Part shown: positions 8,672 to 17,646 of the stretch, one piece after another | How the letters are laid out: every line of letters begins with the position of its first letter | Position numbering within the stretch: position 1 is the stretch's first letter | Assembly (NCBI GenBank): GCA_023404675.1 | Contig: JAEYAW010000003.1 | Span: forward strand, 98,145 to 162,144 | Source of the DNA: Pseudomonadota bacterium | GTDB lineage: Bacteria > Pseudomonadota > Alphaproteobacteria > Rhizobiales > Xanthobacteraceae | Direction: 5' to 3' | Length of the DNA stretch: 64,000 bases | Position numbers and translations under genes: made by a program | The notes under the pieces: generated by a model | The model's database searches: none | The model's input: the letters and a program-made list of their open reading frames with translations, nothing else | Told to the model about the DNA's origin: nothing

Positions 8672-10066
8672 ATGCGCCGATTGTTGAGGTGGAGCCGCAA
8701 GTGGTGGCCGGGATTCATTCCGCTGGCCATTCTCTGGGTCGTCGCCGCCTGGACCGGCATGTCGCCCATCGAAAGCGACCTGGCGTCTCATGTCAGGACG
8801 ACGCTCAAGGACACCGTGCTGGACAAGCTGCGCGTGGTGGTGTCCGGGCGCGACGTCCGGTTCGGCGCGGAGGCGTTTTCGGAAGAGGGGCGGCGCAGCG
8901 CGGTCTCTTCGGTCGAGGCTGTGCCGGGTGTCCGTCTCGTCATCGATCAGACGCAGCTGGTGCCGGTCGCCAAGCCTTATATCTTTACCGCCGAGCGCGA
9001 CGTCGTCAGGGTCACGCTGAGCGGCAATGCGCCGTTGCCGGCGGTGAAGGCGCGTCTGCTCGATTCGGCGCACGCCGCGCTGGGCAATGTCGAGGTGGTG
9101 GACAGGATCGCGCTGGCGCGCGGAGCTCCGGCGCGGTTCGATGCGGCGACGCTGATCCTGATCGATCAGATTTCGAAACTGAAGGAAGGCAAGATCACGC
9201 TGACGGACACGGTGATCAACCTGTCGGGCCAGGCGCGTGACGTGGGCGGGCGCGAGGCCATCGTGGCCGCGCTCCGCAATCTGCCGGAAGGATACACCGT
9301 CGCCGAAAACTCGGTGATGGCGCCGCCCTACATCTTCCAGGCCAACAAGGATCCGGTATCGGGAACGCTGACATTGACCGGCTATGTGCCCGATCCGACC
9401 GTGCACGCCGCTCTGGTGGCGGCAGCGGAGCGCAAGTTCTTCTCCGAGCGGGTGGTCGACAATCTGAAGGTCAGCAACGGGGCTCCGACCGGGTTCATGC
9501 AGGGCGTCATCGCCGCCATGGAGGCGCTGTCCCGCGTCTCGACGGGCACGCTCGCGGTCACCGACCGGGAGATCCGGGTCTCGGGCGATGCCCTCTACGA
9601 GACCGCCATCGACCAGATCAAGGCGGGCCTGGGATCCGGGGTGCCGCAGGGGTGGCGGGTGCGGACCGAAATGTCGGTCAAGCCACCCGCCAGCCCGGTC
9701 GATGCCACCGTCTGCCAGCAGCTGCTGTCCGATCTTCTGAAAAAGGGGAAAATCCAGTTCCGGTCCGGCAGCGCGGCGATCGATCCGGATTCAGCAGGCT
9801 TGCTGGACCGGCTGATCGAGACCGCCCTGCGCTGCCCGAACGCGATGATCGAGATTGCCGGGCACACCGACACCGACGGGGACGGGGATGCCAACCAGAA
9901 GTTGTCCGAAGAACGGGCCCAGGCTGTCGAGGACTATCTGGTGCGCGGCGGCCTTGCGCCCACCCGGTTCGCCGCTGTCGGCTATGGCAGCACCCGCCCC
10001 GTCGCCTCGAACGACACGCCGGAAGGGAAGGCCGAGAACCGTCGCATCGAGTTTCTGGTAAGGTAG
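8672..10066 (+). CDS. BON and OmpA-domain envelope protein
   Basis: A 464-residue protein with one N-terminal membrane helix (WWPGFIPLAILWVVAAWTG, about residues 11-29), a long middle region that looks like repeated BON-type folds (segments such as VRVTLSGNAPLPAVKARLLD and LTLTGYVPDPTVHAALVAAA), and a C-terminal OmpA/MotB peptidoglycan-binding domain (about residues 350-464) with IEIAGHTDTDGDGDANQKLSEERA and GYGSTRPVASNDTPEGKAENRRIEF. The layout suggests an inner-membrane anchored protein reaching the cell wall, resembling the Mycobacterium ArfA arrangement of BON plus OmpA. ATG 8672 has a good ribosome site. A small membrane protein follows after four bases, so the two probably work together. 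Confidence 0.87.
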   Translation: MRRLLRWSRKWWPGFIPLAILWVVAAWTGMSPIESDLASHVRTTLKDTVLDKLRVVVSGRDVRFGAEAFSEEGRRSAVSSVEAVPGVRLVIDQTQLVPVAKPYIFTAERDVVRVTLSGNAPLPAVKARLLDSAHAALGNVEVVDRIALARGAPARFDAATLILIDQISKLKEGKITLTDTVINLSGQARDVGGREAIVAALRNLPEGYTVAENSVMAPPYIFQANKDPVSGTLTLTGYVPDPTVHAALVAAAERKFFSERVVDNLKVSNGAPTGFMQGVIAAMEALSRVSTGTLAVTDREIRVSGDALYETAIDQIKAGLGSGVPQGWRVRTEMSVKPPASPVDATVCQQLLSDLLKKGKIQFRSGSAAIDPDSAGLLDRLIETALRCPNAMIEIAGHTDTDGDGDANQKLSEERAQAVEDYLVRGGLAPTRFAAVGYGSTRPVASNDTPEGKAENRRIEFLVR

Positions 10067-10070
10067 ATCC

Positions 10071-10367
10071 ATGAGCTATTTTCTGGCGTTCCATTGGGGC
10101 TGGCTGCTCGGCGCCGCGGTTCTGGGGCTGGCGATGGGCTGGATCGCCGTGGTCCAGCGGGGCGAGGGGCTGTCCATCCGCCAGTTGCGCTGGCTGGCGA
10201 TCGTCGTCGCCGTCCTGATCGTCGTCGCGATCGCGCGACTGCTGCCGGGGCGATTCGGATACTGGCTCGATCTTGGCCTCGTGATGTTCGCAGCCTATCT
10301 CTTAGGGTGCGTGATCGGTTCCTGGCTGCGGGAAAGGATTGTCACGCGACCGAATGCCGCCCCGTGA
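10071..10367 (+). CDS. Small membrane protein downstream of BON-OmpA
   Basis: A 98-residue protein with three predicted membrane helices (about residues 7-26, 40-56 and 66-87) and a basic C-terminus (RERIVTRPNAAP). I do not recognise a named family. It begins four bases after the stop of the BON-OmpA gene, so translational coupling and a joint role at the envelope are likely. The codon usage and GC3 match the neighbours, which supports it being a real gene. Confidence 0.75.
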   Translation: MSYFLAFHWGWLLGAAVLGLAMGWIAVVQRGEGLSIRQLRWLAIVVAVLIVVAIARLLPGRFGYWLDLGLVMFAAYLLGCVIGSWLRERIVTRPNAAP

Positions 10368-10566
10368 GAAGCGACCTTCGTCTGATAGATTCGTGGGAAC
10401 ATTGCCTCCTCCGGCAGAGCCATCATTTAAGTCCGAGCCCTGGGCTCGCGATCCGTGTGGTGGTCTGGTAGGAGCGGCGGGCGACAGAGTGCATGACGGC
10501 TGCGGCGGAAGACCGGTGAGTCTGCCTGCGCGGGCCACCGGAACGCGACGGAAGTCGAGGATCTAG

Positions 10567-11592
10567 ATGCTGGCATCCCTGCGTGGAGCGCTCTCTTTGC
10601 TGCAAGAGAAGAACGTCTTGCACAAGCTGGGTGTCGTGATCAGCATTCTCGTGATCGGGTTTGCCTGCTACGTGCTCTACAAGCTGCTGCGCGGGATCGA
10701 CGCAGGGCACGTGGTTGATGCGATCAAGGCGATCGCGCCGCGCGATGTGGCGCTGGCAGCTCTGTTCGTCGCCGGGGCCTATTTCACGCTGACCTTCTAC
10801 GATTTCTTTGCGACGCGGGCCATCGGCCGGTCGGACGTACCGTACCGCGTCACGGCTTTGGCCGCGTTCACCAGCTATTCGATCGGGCACAATGTCGGCG
10901 CCAGCGCCCTCACTGGCGCGGCGGTGCGCTACAGAATCTATTCCGCCTGGGGGCTGACCGCCATCGATGTCGCCAAGGTCTGTTTCCTCGCGGGGCTCAC
11001 CTTCTGGCTCGGAAACGTGGCCGTCCTCGGCCTTGGCGCGGCCTACCATCCGGAAGCCGCGGCGGCGATCAACCAGATGCCGATCTGGCTGAATCAGATC
11101 GTGGCCGTCACCCTGCTGGTCGCCCTGGCGGGCTATGTCGCATGGGTGTCCGCCAAGCCGCGTCAGGTCGGGCGCGGATCGTGGACCGTCACGCTGCCCG
11201 GGGGGCCGCTGACGCTGCTGCAGATCCTGATCGGGATCGTCGATCTCGCGCTGTGCGCGCTGGCGATGTACATGCTGGTGCCGGACGAGCCGTTCGTGGA
11301 TTTCGTGTCGGTTGCGGTGATTTTCGTGACGGCGACGCTGCTCGGGTTCGCCAGTCACTCGCCGGGCGGACTCGGCGTGTTCGATGCGGCGATGCTGGTC
11401 GGGCTGTCGCATCTGGATCGCGAGGATCTGCTGGCCGGGATGCTGCTGTTCCGGCTGCTGTACTATATCGTGCCCTTCATTCTGTCGCTGCTGTTGCTGG
11501 CCGTGCGCGAAGCCCTCGCCAGTTCACGGCGTCGCGCCGAAACGCAAGCGCCGGGGCTGCACACAACCCGGCATGACCACCTTGGGGCGTAA
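10567..11592 (+). CDS. UPF0104/LPG-synthase-type transmembrane protein
   Basis: A 341-residue polytopic membrane protein with about eight helices. The segments TSYSIGHNVGASALTGAAVRYRIY and FASHSPGGLGVFDAAML are characteristic of the UPF0104 family, the same fold as the N-terminal flippase half of MprF (lysylphosphatidylglycerol synthase). The C-terminal aminoacyl-transferase domain of MprF is absent and no such gene is adjacent, so this is probably a stand-alone lipid or glycolipid flippase; this is inference. The ATG at 10567 follows GAGGATCTAG. phoR begins 19 bases downstream, so they may share a transcript, but a functional link is not evident. Confidence 0.85.
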   Translation: MLASLRGALSLLQEKNVLHKLGVVISILVIGFACYVLYKLLRGIDAGHVVDAIKAIAPRDVALAALFVAGAYFTLTFYDFFATRAIGRSDVPYRVTALAAFTSYSIGHNVGASALTGAAVRYRIYSAWGLTAIDVAKVCFLAGLTFWLGNVAVLGLGAAYHPEAAAAINQMPIWLNQIVAVTLLVALAGYVAWVSAKPRQVGRGSWTVTLPGGPLTLLQILIGIVDLALCALAMYMLVPDEPFVDFVSVAVIFVTATLLGFASHSPGGLGVFDAAMLVGLSHLDREDLLAGMLLFRLLYYIVPFILSLLLLAVREALASSRRRAETQAPGLHTTRHDHLGA

Positions 11593-11611
11593 GTGTTTCG
11601 CGACGTGACCG

Positions 11612-12943
11612 ATGCCAGCCGCTGAACCCAAGGAGAGCCCGGTCGCGGCCGGCGTCCCCGTGTCCAACAGGTGGGTGGACCGTCTGTTGGGAGCGACGAT
11701 CGTTCTGATCGTCTCGGCTCTGGTTTTCATCTGGCTCATCGTATCCGGCGAACTCAGGGTCGCCCACGCGGTGATCGCCTGGCTGTGCATTGCACTCGCC
11801 AGCCTCGTGCCCTGGCGCATTCAGCCGCCGGCCGCGGTCTCGCGCGATGAACATGCGACCGGCCTCCTTCAGTCCGAAATGGCCGAAGCCATCGTGAACG
11901 GAATGCCGGACCCTGCCGTGCTGCTCGATCGTGCCGGCCGTGTGCTGCATCTCAACGCCGCCGCCGCGCAGCTGGTGCCGGCGCTGCGGCGCAACGAACT
12001 GGCGCTGTTCGCGCTGCGGGCGCCGGAGATCGTGACGGCGTTGCGCGAGGCCATCGCCTCGGCCCAGAGCCGGCGCGTGACATATGTGGAGCATGTGCCG
12101 GCTGATCGGTGGATGGAAATGATCATCACGCCGATGCCGGTTCCGGCGGCTTTCGGCGGATCCGACACGCATCTGCTGATGACGTTCCACGATCAGACGC
12201 CGCTGCGTCGGGTGGAGGAAATGCGCGCGGATTTCGTCGCCAACGCCAGCCATGAACTGCGCACGCCGCTGGCGGCTCTCTCCGGCTTCATCGAAACGCT
12301 GCAAGGCCCGGCCCGGCACGATCCGAAGGCGCAGGAGCGTTTTCTGGGCATCATGCAGGCGCAGGCCACGCGCATGGCGAGGCTGATCGACGATCTGCTG
12401 TCGCTGTCGCGCGTCGAACTCTCCGCGCATGTGCGGCCGGACAAGACCATCGACGTGATTCCGCTGATCCAGCAGGTCGCCGAAGGCCTCGAACTGCTGG
12501 CCGAGGAGCGCGGCGTCGAGATCGTCCTGACGCTGCCGGCGGTCCCGGTGACAGTCGCCGGCGAGCGGGAGGAGCTGCTGCGGCTGTTCGAGAACCTGAT
12601 CGAGAACGCGTTGAAATACGGTGCGTCCGGTCGGCGTGTCGAGGTGAGCCTCGGCGAGGCCGCGACGCCGGACGGCACGCCGGAATATCGTATTTCGGTG
12701 CGCGATTTCGGTCCTGGCATCGCTCCCGAGCATCTCCCCCGGCTGACCGAGCGGTTTTACCGCGTCAGCGTCGGCGACAGCCGGGCCCAAGGGGGGACCG
12801 GGCTGGGCCTCTCGCTGGTCAAGCATATTCTCAACCGGCACCATGGCCGCCTGCTGATTGAGAGCGCGCCCGGCAAGGGAGCAACCTTCACGGCCTGTCT
12901 TCCGCGCCCCAAGACGATGAGTCTGTCAAAAAAACAGACGTAA
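11612..12943 (+). CDS. phoR: Phosphate regulon sensor histidine kinase PhoR
   Basis: A 443-residue membrane histidine kinase that controls PhoB in response to phosphate. Two hydrophobic segments lie at about residues 27-45 and 51-67 with almost no periplasmic loop, as expected for PhoR. A PAS-like region (about 88-195) leads to the HisKA domain with phospho-acceptor His214 (ANASHELRTPL), then a HATPase domain with the N box (ENLIENALKYG), the DFGPGI motif and GGTGLGLSLVKHI. It lies directly upstream of pstSCAB-phoU-phoB on the same strand, which fixes the identity. PhoR is thought to sense phosphate through PstSCAB and PhoU rather than through its own periplasmic domain. Confidence 0.95.
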   Translation: MPAAEPKESPVAAGVPVSNRWVDRLLGATIVLIVSALVFIWLIVSGELRVAHAVIAWLCIALASLVPWRIQPPAAVSRDEHATGLLQSEMAEAIVNGMPDPAVLLDRAGRVLHLNAAAAQLVPALRRNELALFALRAPEIVTALREAIASAQSRRVTYVEHVPADRWMEMIITPMPVPAAFGGSDTHLLMTFHDQTPLRRVEEMRADFVANASHELRTPLAALSGFIETLQGPARHDPKAQERFLGIMQAQATRMARLIDDLLSLSRVELSAHVRPDKTIDVIPLIQQVAEGLELLAEERGVEIVLTLPAVPVTVAGEREELLRLFENLIENALKYGASGRRVEVSLGEAATPDGTPEYRISVRDFGPGIAPEHLPRLTERFYRVSVGDSRAQGGTGLGLSLVKHILNRHHGRLLIESAPGKGATFTACLPRPKTMSLSKKQT

Positions 12944-12958
12944 TTTCAATTGGTTAAT

Positions 12959-12977
12959 TCGTCATCCAAGTGTCATC
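12959..12977 (+). promoter_or_regulatory. Pho box upstream of pstS
   Basis: Two direct copies of GTCAT sit 11 bases apart, at 12961 and 12972 (TCGTCATCCAAGTGTCATC). The 11-base period of a TGTCAT-like hexamer is the PhoB operator. It lies about 113 bases before the pstS start and directly after phoR, where PhoB would activate the pst operon in phosphate starvation. The first half-site is CGTCAT rather than CTGTCAT, so it is a little weaker than consensus. A third similar sequence, CCATCAT, follows at 12981, close to the next half-site position. Confidence 0.75.
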
Positions 12978-13089
12978 TAACCATCATATGTCTGGCACAG
13001 CCGGGCTCTAAGGGAGCCGAGGCGAGCGCGGCATCGTCCGGGTCCGCGGTCCGCCCCATAGAATCCTGCCCCATAGGATGGAGAGAACA

Positions 13090-14103
13090 GTGAATTTCAT
13101 CAAAACCGTCGTCGCTGCAGGCATGATTGCCGCCGCATCGACCGCCGCCTTCGCGGCTGACATCACCGGCGCTGGCGCCACCTTCCCGTTTCCGGTCTAC
13201 TCGAAGTGGGCCGATGCCTATAAGAAGGAAACCGGCAACGGCCTGAACTATCAGTCGATCGGCTCAGGTGCCGGCATCAAGCAGATCCAGGCCAAGACCG
13301 TGACCTTCGGCGCGACCGACGCGCCACTGAAGGCCGAGCAGCTCGAGAAGGATGGTCTCGTGCAATGGCCGATGGTGATGGGCGCGATCGTGCCGGTCGT
13401 CAATCTCGACGGCATCAAGCCGGGCGAACTGGTGCTGGATGGCACGACGCTTGCGGACATCTATCTCGGCAAGATCACCAAGTGGGACGACGCCGCGATC
13501 AAGAAGCTGAATCCGAAGCTGGCTCTGCCCGCGACTTCGATCGCCGTCGTCCGTCGTTCGGACGGTTCGGGGACGACCTTCAACTTCACCGACTACCTCT
13601 CCAAGGTCAGCCCCGAGTGGAAGACGAAGCTCGGTGCGGCGACCGCCGTCGAGTGGCCGGTTGGCGTCGGCGCCAAGGGTAACGAAGGTGTCGCGGCCAA
13701 CGTCGGCCAGACCAAGAACTCGATCGGTTATGTCGAGTACGCTTATGCCAAGCAGAACAAGCTGACCTATACGGGCCTCGTCAACAGCGCCGGCAAGACC
13801 GTGCAGCCGACCGTCGCGAGCTTCCAGTCCGCTGCGGCGCATGCCGACTGGGCCAACTCGCCCGGTTACTATGTGATCCTCACCAACCAGCCGGGCGACG
13901 AATCCTGGCCGATCACGGCTGCGACCTTCATCCTGATGCACAAGGTTCCGGTCGACAAGGCGGCCGCTGCCGAAGCGCTGAAGTTCTTCAGCTGGTCGTT
14001 CGAGAAGGGTGAGAAGATGGCCGAGGAGCTCGACTACATCCCGATGCCGGCGTCGGTGGTCGAGCTGATCAAGAAGACCTGGGCGGCCGACATCAAGTCG
14101 TAA
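13090..14103 (+). CDS. pstS: Phosphate ABC transporter substrate-binding protein PstS
   Basis: The periplasmic phosphate receptor of the high-affinity PstSCAB transporter, 337 residues. A Sec signal peptide (MNFIKTVVAAGMIAAASTAAFA) is cut before ADITGAGATFPFPVYSKW, the conserved N-terminal phosphate-binding loop. Other phosphate contacts are SGAG near residue 50 and RSDGSGTTFNFTDYL. I prefer the GTG at 13090, placed after GGAGAG, to the ATG at 13078, which would add MERT to the signal and has a poor ribosome site; the true start could be either. It is preceded by a Pho box and followed by a strong stem-loop before pstC, consistent with much higher expression than the membrane subunits. Confidence 0.96.
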   Translation: MNFIKTVVAAGMIAAASTAAFAADITGAGATFPFPVYSKWADAYKKETGNGLNYQSIGSGAGIKQIQAKTVTFGATDAPLKAEQLEKDGLVQWPMVMGAIVPVVNLDGIKPGELVLDGTTLADIYLGKITKWDDAAIKKLNPKLALPATSIAVVRRSDGSGTTFNFTDYLSKVSPEWKTKLGAATAVEWPVGVGAKGNEGVAANVGQTKNSIGYVEYAYAKQNKLTYTGLVNSAGKTVQPTVASFQSAAAHADWANSPGYYVILTNQPGDESWPITAATFILMHKVPVDKAAAAEALKFFSWSFEKGEKMAEELDYIPMPASVVELIKKTWAADIKS

Positions 14104-14118
14104 GCTGCGATGGTCATC

Positions 14119-14144
14119 GACCGGGGAGGGCCTCCTCTCCGGTC
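14119..14144 (+). other. Stem-loop in the pstS-pstC spacer
   Basis: An 11-pair stem (GACCGGGGAGG with CCTCTCCGGTC, one G-U pair, four-base loop GCCT) sits 15 bases after the pstS stop. It is not followed by a T tract, so it is not a classical terminator. Intercistronic stem-loops at this place commonly stabilise the 3' end of the upstream message, which would raise PstS above PstC/PstA/PstB. The structure is seen in the sequence; the role is inferred. Confidence 0.6.
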
Positions 14145-14229
14145 GTTCGCTGGAATTTGTATCTTGTCTCATCCCCATTCCCAGCCTGTCGGTACGATTG
14201 AATCGACGGGCGCGCAGGAGCGCTCCGAA

Positions 14230-15228
14230 ATGGCCGAGATCGCCGTTAATTCAGCCGCGATGGAAGCGGCCGGCCCTCACGACCGGGCCAGGGCGCTCAG
14301 CGCCTTTAAGACTGGCGACGTTGTTTTCTACTGGGCAACGCGCATCTGCGCGATTTGCGTGCTGCTCATCCTGGGCGGCATTATCCTCTCGCTGATCGCC
14401 GGTGCGTGGCCCGCCCTTCAGGCCTACGGATTTGGCTTCCTGACGACGCAACGCTGGGCGCCGTCGGCCGATCCGCCGGTGTTCGGCGCGCTCGGCCCGA
14501 TCTATGGCACATTGCTCACCTCCGTGATCGCCATGGCGATCGCGATTCCGGTCGGCATTGGCATCGCCGTTTTCCTGACCGAGCTCTGCCCGCAGTGGCT
14601 CCGCCAGCCGATCGGCATGGCCGTCGAGCTGCTGGCCGGCATTCCCTCGATCATCTACGGCATGTGGGGCTTCTTCGTGCTCGGGCCCTTCCTTGCGAAC
14701 ACCATTCAGCCGACGCTGATCAACACCTTCGAGGGTGTCCCGGTGCTGGGCCAGATCTTCGGCGGGCCGCCCTCCTATCTCAGCGTGTTCAACGCCTCGC
14801 TGATTCTGGCGATCATGGTACTGCCGTTCATCACCGCGATCTCGCGCGACGTGTTCTCCACCGTTCCGCCGGTGCTGAAGGAGGCCGCCTACGGCGTCGG
14901 CTGCACCACCTGGGAAGTGGTCCGCAACGTCGTGATCCCCTACACCCGGGTCGGCGTGATCGGCGGCATCATGCTGGCGCTGGGCCGCGCACTTGGCGAG
15001 ACGATGGCCGTGACCTTCATCATCGGCAACTCGTTCCGGATCTCATCGTCCCTGTTCGCGCCGGGAACGACCATCTCGGCGGCGATCGCGAGCGAATTCG
15101 CCGAGAGCGATGGTCTGCATCAGTCCGCGCTGATGCTGCTCGGTCTGCTCCTGTTCGTTCTTACCTTTCTCGTCCTCGCTGCGGCCCGTCTGATGCTTGC
15201 GCGTCTGGAACGCAAGGCAGGGAACTGA
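14230..15228 (+). CDS. pstC: Phosphate ABC transporter permease PstC
   Basis: One of the two inner-membrane permeases for phosphate import, 332 residues with six core helices plus an N-terminal extension. The binding-protein-dependent transport EAA motif is present as KEAAYGVGCTTWEVVRNVVIP followed by GGIMLALGRALGETMAV, which is typical of PstC. A longer frame opens at 14110, but ATG 14230 (MAEIAVNSAAME) has the ribosome site CAGGAG nine bases upstream, so I start there. pstA begins four bases after the stop. Confidence 0.94.
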   Translation: MAEIAVNSAAMEAAGPHDRARALSAFKTGDVVFYWATRICAICVLLILGGIILSLIAGAWPALQAYGFGFLTTQRWAPSADPPVFGALGPIYGTLLTSVIAMAIAIPVGIGIAVFLTELCPQWLRQPIGMAVELLAGIPSIIYGMWGFFVLGPFLANTIQPTLINTFEGVPVLGQIFGGPPSYLSVFNASLILAIMVLPFITAISRDVFSTVPPVLKEAAYGVGCTTWEVVRNVVIPYTRVGVIGGIMLALGRALGETMAVTFIIGNSFRISSSLFAPGTTISAAIASEFAESDGLHQSALMLLGLLLFVLTFLVLAAARLMLARLERKAGN

Positions 15229-15232
15229 CATC

Positions 15233-16078
15233 ATGAATGCACGATACGCCTCACGTCGCCGCAGCGACCTCATCGTCCGGGGTCTCTGCATCGCCGCCGC
15301 CATCTTCGGCGTCACCTGGCTGGCCCTGATCCTGTTCACGCTGCTGTACAACGGCTTTGCGGGACTGAGCCTCCAGATCTTCACCGAGAACACGCCGCCG
15401 CCCGGCTCGAATTCGGGCGGTCTGCTGAACGCCATCGTCGGGTCGCTGATCATGACGGTGATCGGCGTCGCGATCGGCGCGCCGCTCGGGCTGCTGGCAG
15501 GAACATATCTTGCCGAGTACGGCCGTCACGACAAGCTCACCTCGGTGGTGCGCTTCATCAACGACATCCTGCTCAGCGCGCCGTCGATCATCATCGGTTT
15601 GTTCATCTACGGAGCGGTGGTGGTGCCGATGGGCCGGTTCTCGGCGCTCGCGGGTGCACTGGCTCTCGCGGTGATCGTCATTCCGGTGGTGCTGCGTACC
15701 ACCGAGGACATGCTGCTGCTGGTGCCGAACGCGTTGCGCGAGGCGGCCTCGGCGCTCGGCCTGCCGCGGTCGCTGGTGATCCGCCGCGTCGCCTATCGCG
15801 CCGCGCGCGCCGGCCTCATCACCGGCCTTCTGCTCGCCACGGCCCGTGTGACGGGTGAGACCGCGCCGCTGCTGTTCACCGCTCTGAGCAATCAGTTCTT
15901 CAGCCTCGACCTGACGCACACGATCGCCAACCTGCCGGTGACCATCAACAACTTCGTGCAGAGCCCCTACGACTACTGGAAGCAGCTCGCCTGGAGCGGC
16001 GCTCTGATCATCACCATCACCGTGCTTGCACTCAACATCGGCGCCCGGCTGATCGGTGCCGAGAGGAGCCCGAAATGA
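15233..16078 (+). CDS. pstA: Phosphate ABC transporter permease PstA
   Basis: The second phosphate permease, 281 residues, six helices. Conserved PstA blocks are NAIVGSLIMTVIGVAIGAPLG, the EAA loop LREAASALGLPRSLVIRRVAY and LLATARVTGETAPLLFTAL. ATG 15233 is chosen because it lies just after the pstC stop; an upstream start at 15197 would overlap pstC. Its last four bases overlap the pstB start (ATGA), so pstA and pstB are translationally coupled. Confidence 0.94.
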   Translation: MNARYASRRRSDLIVRGLCIAAAIFGVTWLALILFTLLYNGFAGLSLQIFTENTPPPGSNSGGLLNAIVGSLIMTVIGVAIGAPLGLLAGTYLAEYGRHDKLTSVVRFINDILLSAPSIIIGLFIYGAVVVPMGRFSALAGALALAVIVIPVVLRTTEDMLLLVPNALREAASALGLPRSLVIRRVAYRAARAGLITGLLLATARVTGETAPLLFTALSNQFFSLDLTHTIANLPVTINNFVQSPYDYWKQLAWSGALIITITVLALNIGARLIGAERSPK

Positions 16079-16899
16079 CCGAACTCTCCGCCGTCACTGA
16101 AACCAAGGCCTTTCCGACGATGTCCATGGCCCCCGTGCCGGAGGCGACGCCGAAGGTCACGGTCCGCGACCTGAACTTCTATTACGGTCAGGCTCACGCG
16201 CTGAAGCACATCAACCTTGTGCTCGGGACCAACCGGGTGACAGCCTTCATCGGCCCGTCGGGCTGTGGCAAGTCCACGCTGCTGCGCATCTTCAACCGGA
16301 TGTACGATCTCTATCCGGGCCAGCGCGCGGAAGGTCAGGTCCTGCTCGACAAGACCGACATTCTTGATCCGAAGATCGATCTCAACCTGCTCCGCGCCCG
16401 CATCGGCATGGTGTTCCAGAAGCCGACTCCGTTCCCGATGACGATCTATGACAACATCGCGTTCGGTATCCGGCTCTATGAGAAGCTCTCGAAATCGGAG
16501 ATGGATAATCGTGTCGAGGCCGCCCTGCGCGCCGGCGCGTTGTGGAACGAGGTCAAGGACAAGCTCAACGCCTCGGGCCTCAGCCTGTCGGGCGGCCAGC
16601 AGCAGCGTCTGTGCATCGCGCGCACGGTCGCCATCCGGCCGGAAGTGATTCTGTTCGACGAACCTTGCTCGGCGCTCGATCCGATCTCGACCGCCCGGAT
16701 CGAGGAGCTCATCGCCGAACTGAAGGACAACTACACGATCGCGATCGTGACCCACAACATGCAGCAGGCCGCGCGCGTGTCCGATTACACGGCCTTCATG
16801 TATCTCGGCGAATTGATCGAGTTCGACGCGACGAACAAGATCTTCACCTCGCCGTCCGACAGACGCACTCAGGACTATATCACGGGCCGCTTCGGCTGA
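16075..16899 (+). CDS. pstB: Phosphate ABC transporter ATP-binding protein PstB
   Basis: The ATPase subunit of the phosphate importer, 274 residues. Walker A is GPSGCGKST, the Q-loop is VFQKPTPFPMTIYDNIAFG, the signature LSGGQQQRLCIARTV, Walker B ILFDEPCSALDP and the H-loop VTHNMQQAARVSD. The runs FQKPTPFPMS/T and DEPCSALDPISTARIEELI are diagnostic of PstB. It has the usual non-conserved N-terminal tail of about 25 residues. Coupled to pstA by a four-base overlap; phoU follows after 23 bases. Confidence 0.96.
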   Translation: MTELSAVTETKAFPTMSMAPVPEATPKVTVRDLNFYYGQAHALKHINLVLGTNRVTAFIGPSGCGKSTLLRIFNRMYDLYPGQRAEGQVLLDKTDILDPKIDLNLLRARIGMVFQKPTPFPMTIYDNIAFGIRLYEKLSKSEMDNRVEAALRAGALWNEVKDKLNASGLSLSGGQQQRLCIARTVAIRPEVILFDEPCSALDPISTARIEELIAELKDNYTIAIVTHNMQQAARVSDYTAFMYLGELIEFDATNKIFTSPSDRRTQDYITGRFG

Positions 16900-16922
16900 C
16901 GCCGCCCTGTGGGAGATCAGAC

Positions 16923-17639
16923 ATGGCTTTTGAACATACGGCCAAGGCTTTTGACAGCGATCTGCAGGAGCTCACCCGGCTCGTGGCGGAGATGGGCGGA
17001 CTGACGGAGCGGCAGATCGGCGACTCCGTCGATGCGCTGATCCGCCAGGATGCAGCGCTTGCGACGCGCGTCGTCGCGGACGATGCGCGCGTCGATCAGT
17101 TGCAGCGCGATATCGAGGAGCGGGTGGTGCTCACCATCGCCCGCCGGCAGCCGATGGCTGTCGACCTCCGCGAGATCATCGGCGCCATGCGCGTCGCAAC
17201 CGATCTCGAACGGATCGGCGATCTGTCCAAGAATATCGCCAAACGGGTATCGTCGCTCGACAACGAGTTCCACCCCATGCCCCTGATGCGGGGCCTGGAG
17301 CACATGACCACGCTGGTCCAGTCGCAGGTGAAGGCCGTCCTCGACGCCTACGCCGCCCACGACCTCCCGGCGGCCATGGAAGTGTGGAAGGGCGATGAGG
17401 AAGTCGACGCGATCTGCACGTCTTTGTTCCGCGAACTTCTCACTTATATGATGGAAGATCCGCGGAATATTTCCTTCTGCATCCACATGATGTTCTGCGC
17501 CAAGAACATCGAGCGGATCGGCGATCACGCGACGAACATCGCTGAAACGGTGTTTTATATGATCGAAGGGCAGGTTCTTTCCGACAAGCGCCCCAAAGGT
17601 GACATGACGTCTTTCACGGCGCCTGTGCCGCAGACCTGA
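16923..17639 (+). CDS. phoU: Phosphate signalling protein PhoU
   Basis: A 238-residue helical protein with two PhoU repeats (about residues 18-105 and 120-210). It links the Pst transporter to PhoR and keeps the Pho regulon off when phosphate is plentiful. Family motifs seen are the metal-binding-like E-RIGDLSKNIAKR in the first repeat and its counterpart ERIGDHATNIAETVFYM in the second. It lies between pstB and phoB as in most alphaproteobacteria, with seven bases to phoB. ATG 16923 follows GGGAGATCAGAC. Confidence 0.96.
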   Translation: MAFEHTAKAFDSDLQELTRLVAEMGGLTERQIGDSVDALIRQDAALATRVVADDARVDQLQRDIEERVVLTIARRQPMAVDLREIIGAMRVATDLERIGDLSKNIAKRVSSLDNEFHPMPLMRGLEHMTTLVQSQVKAVLDAYAAHDLPAAMEVWKGDEEVDAICTSLFRELLTYMMEDPRNISFCIHMMFCAKNIERIGDHATNIAETVFYMIEGQVLSDKRPKGDMTSFTAPVPQT

Positions 17640-17646
17640 GGACAAG

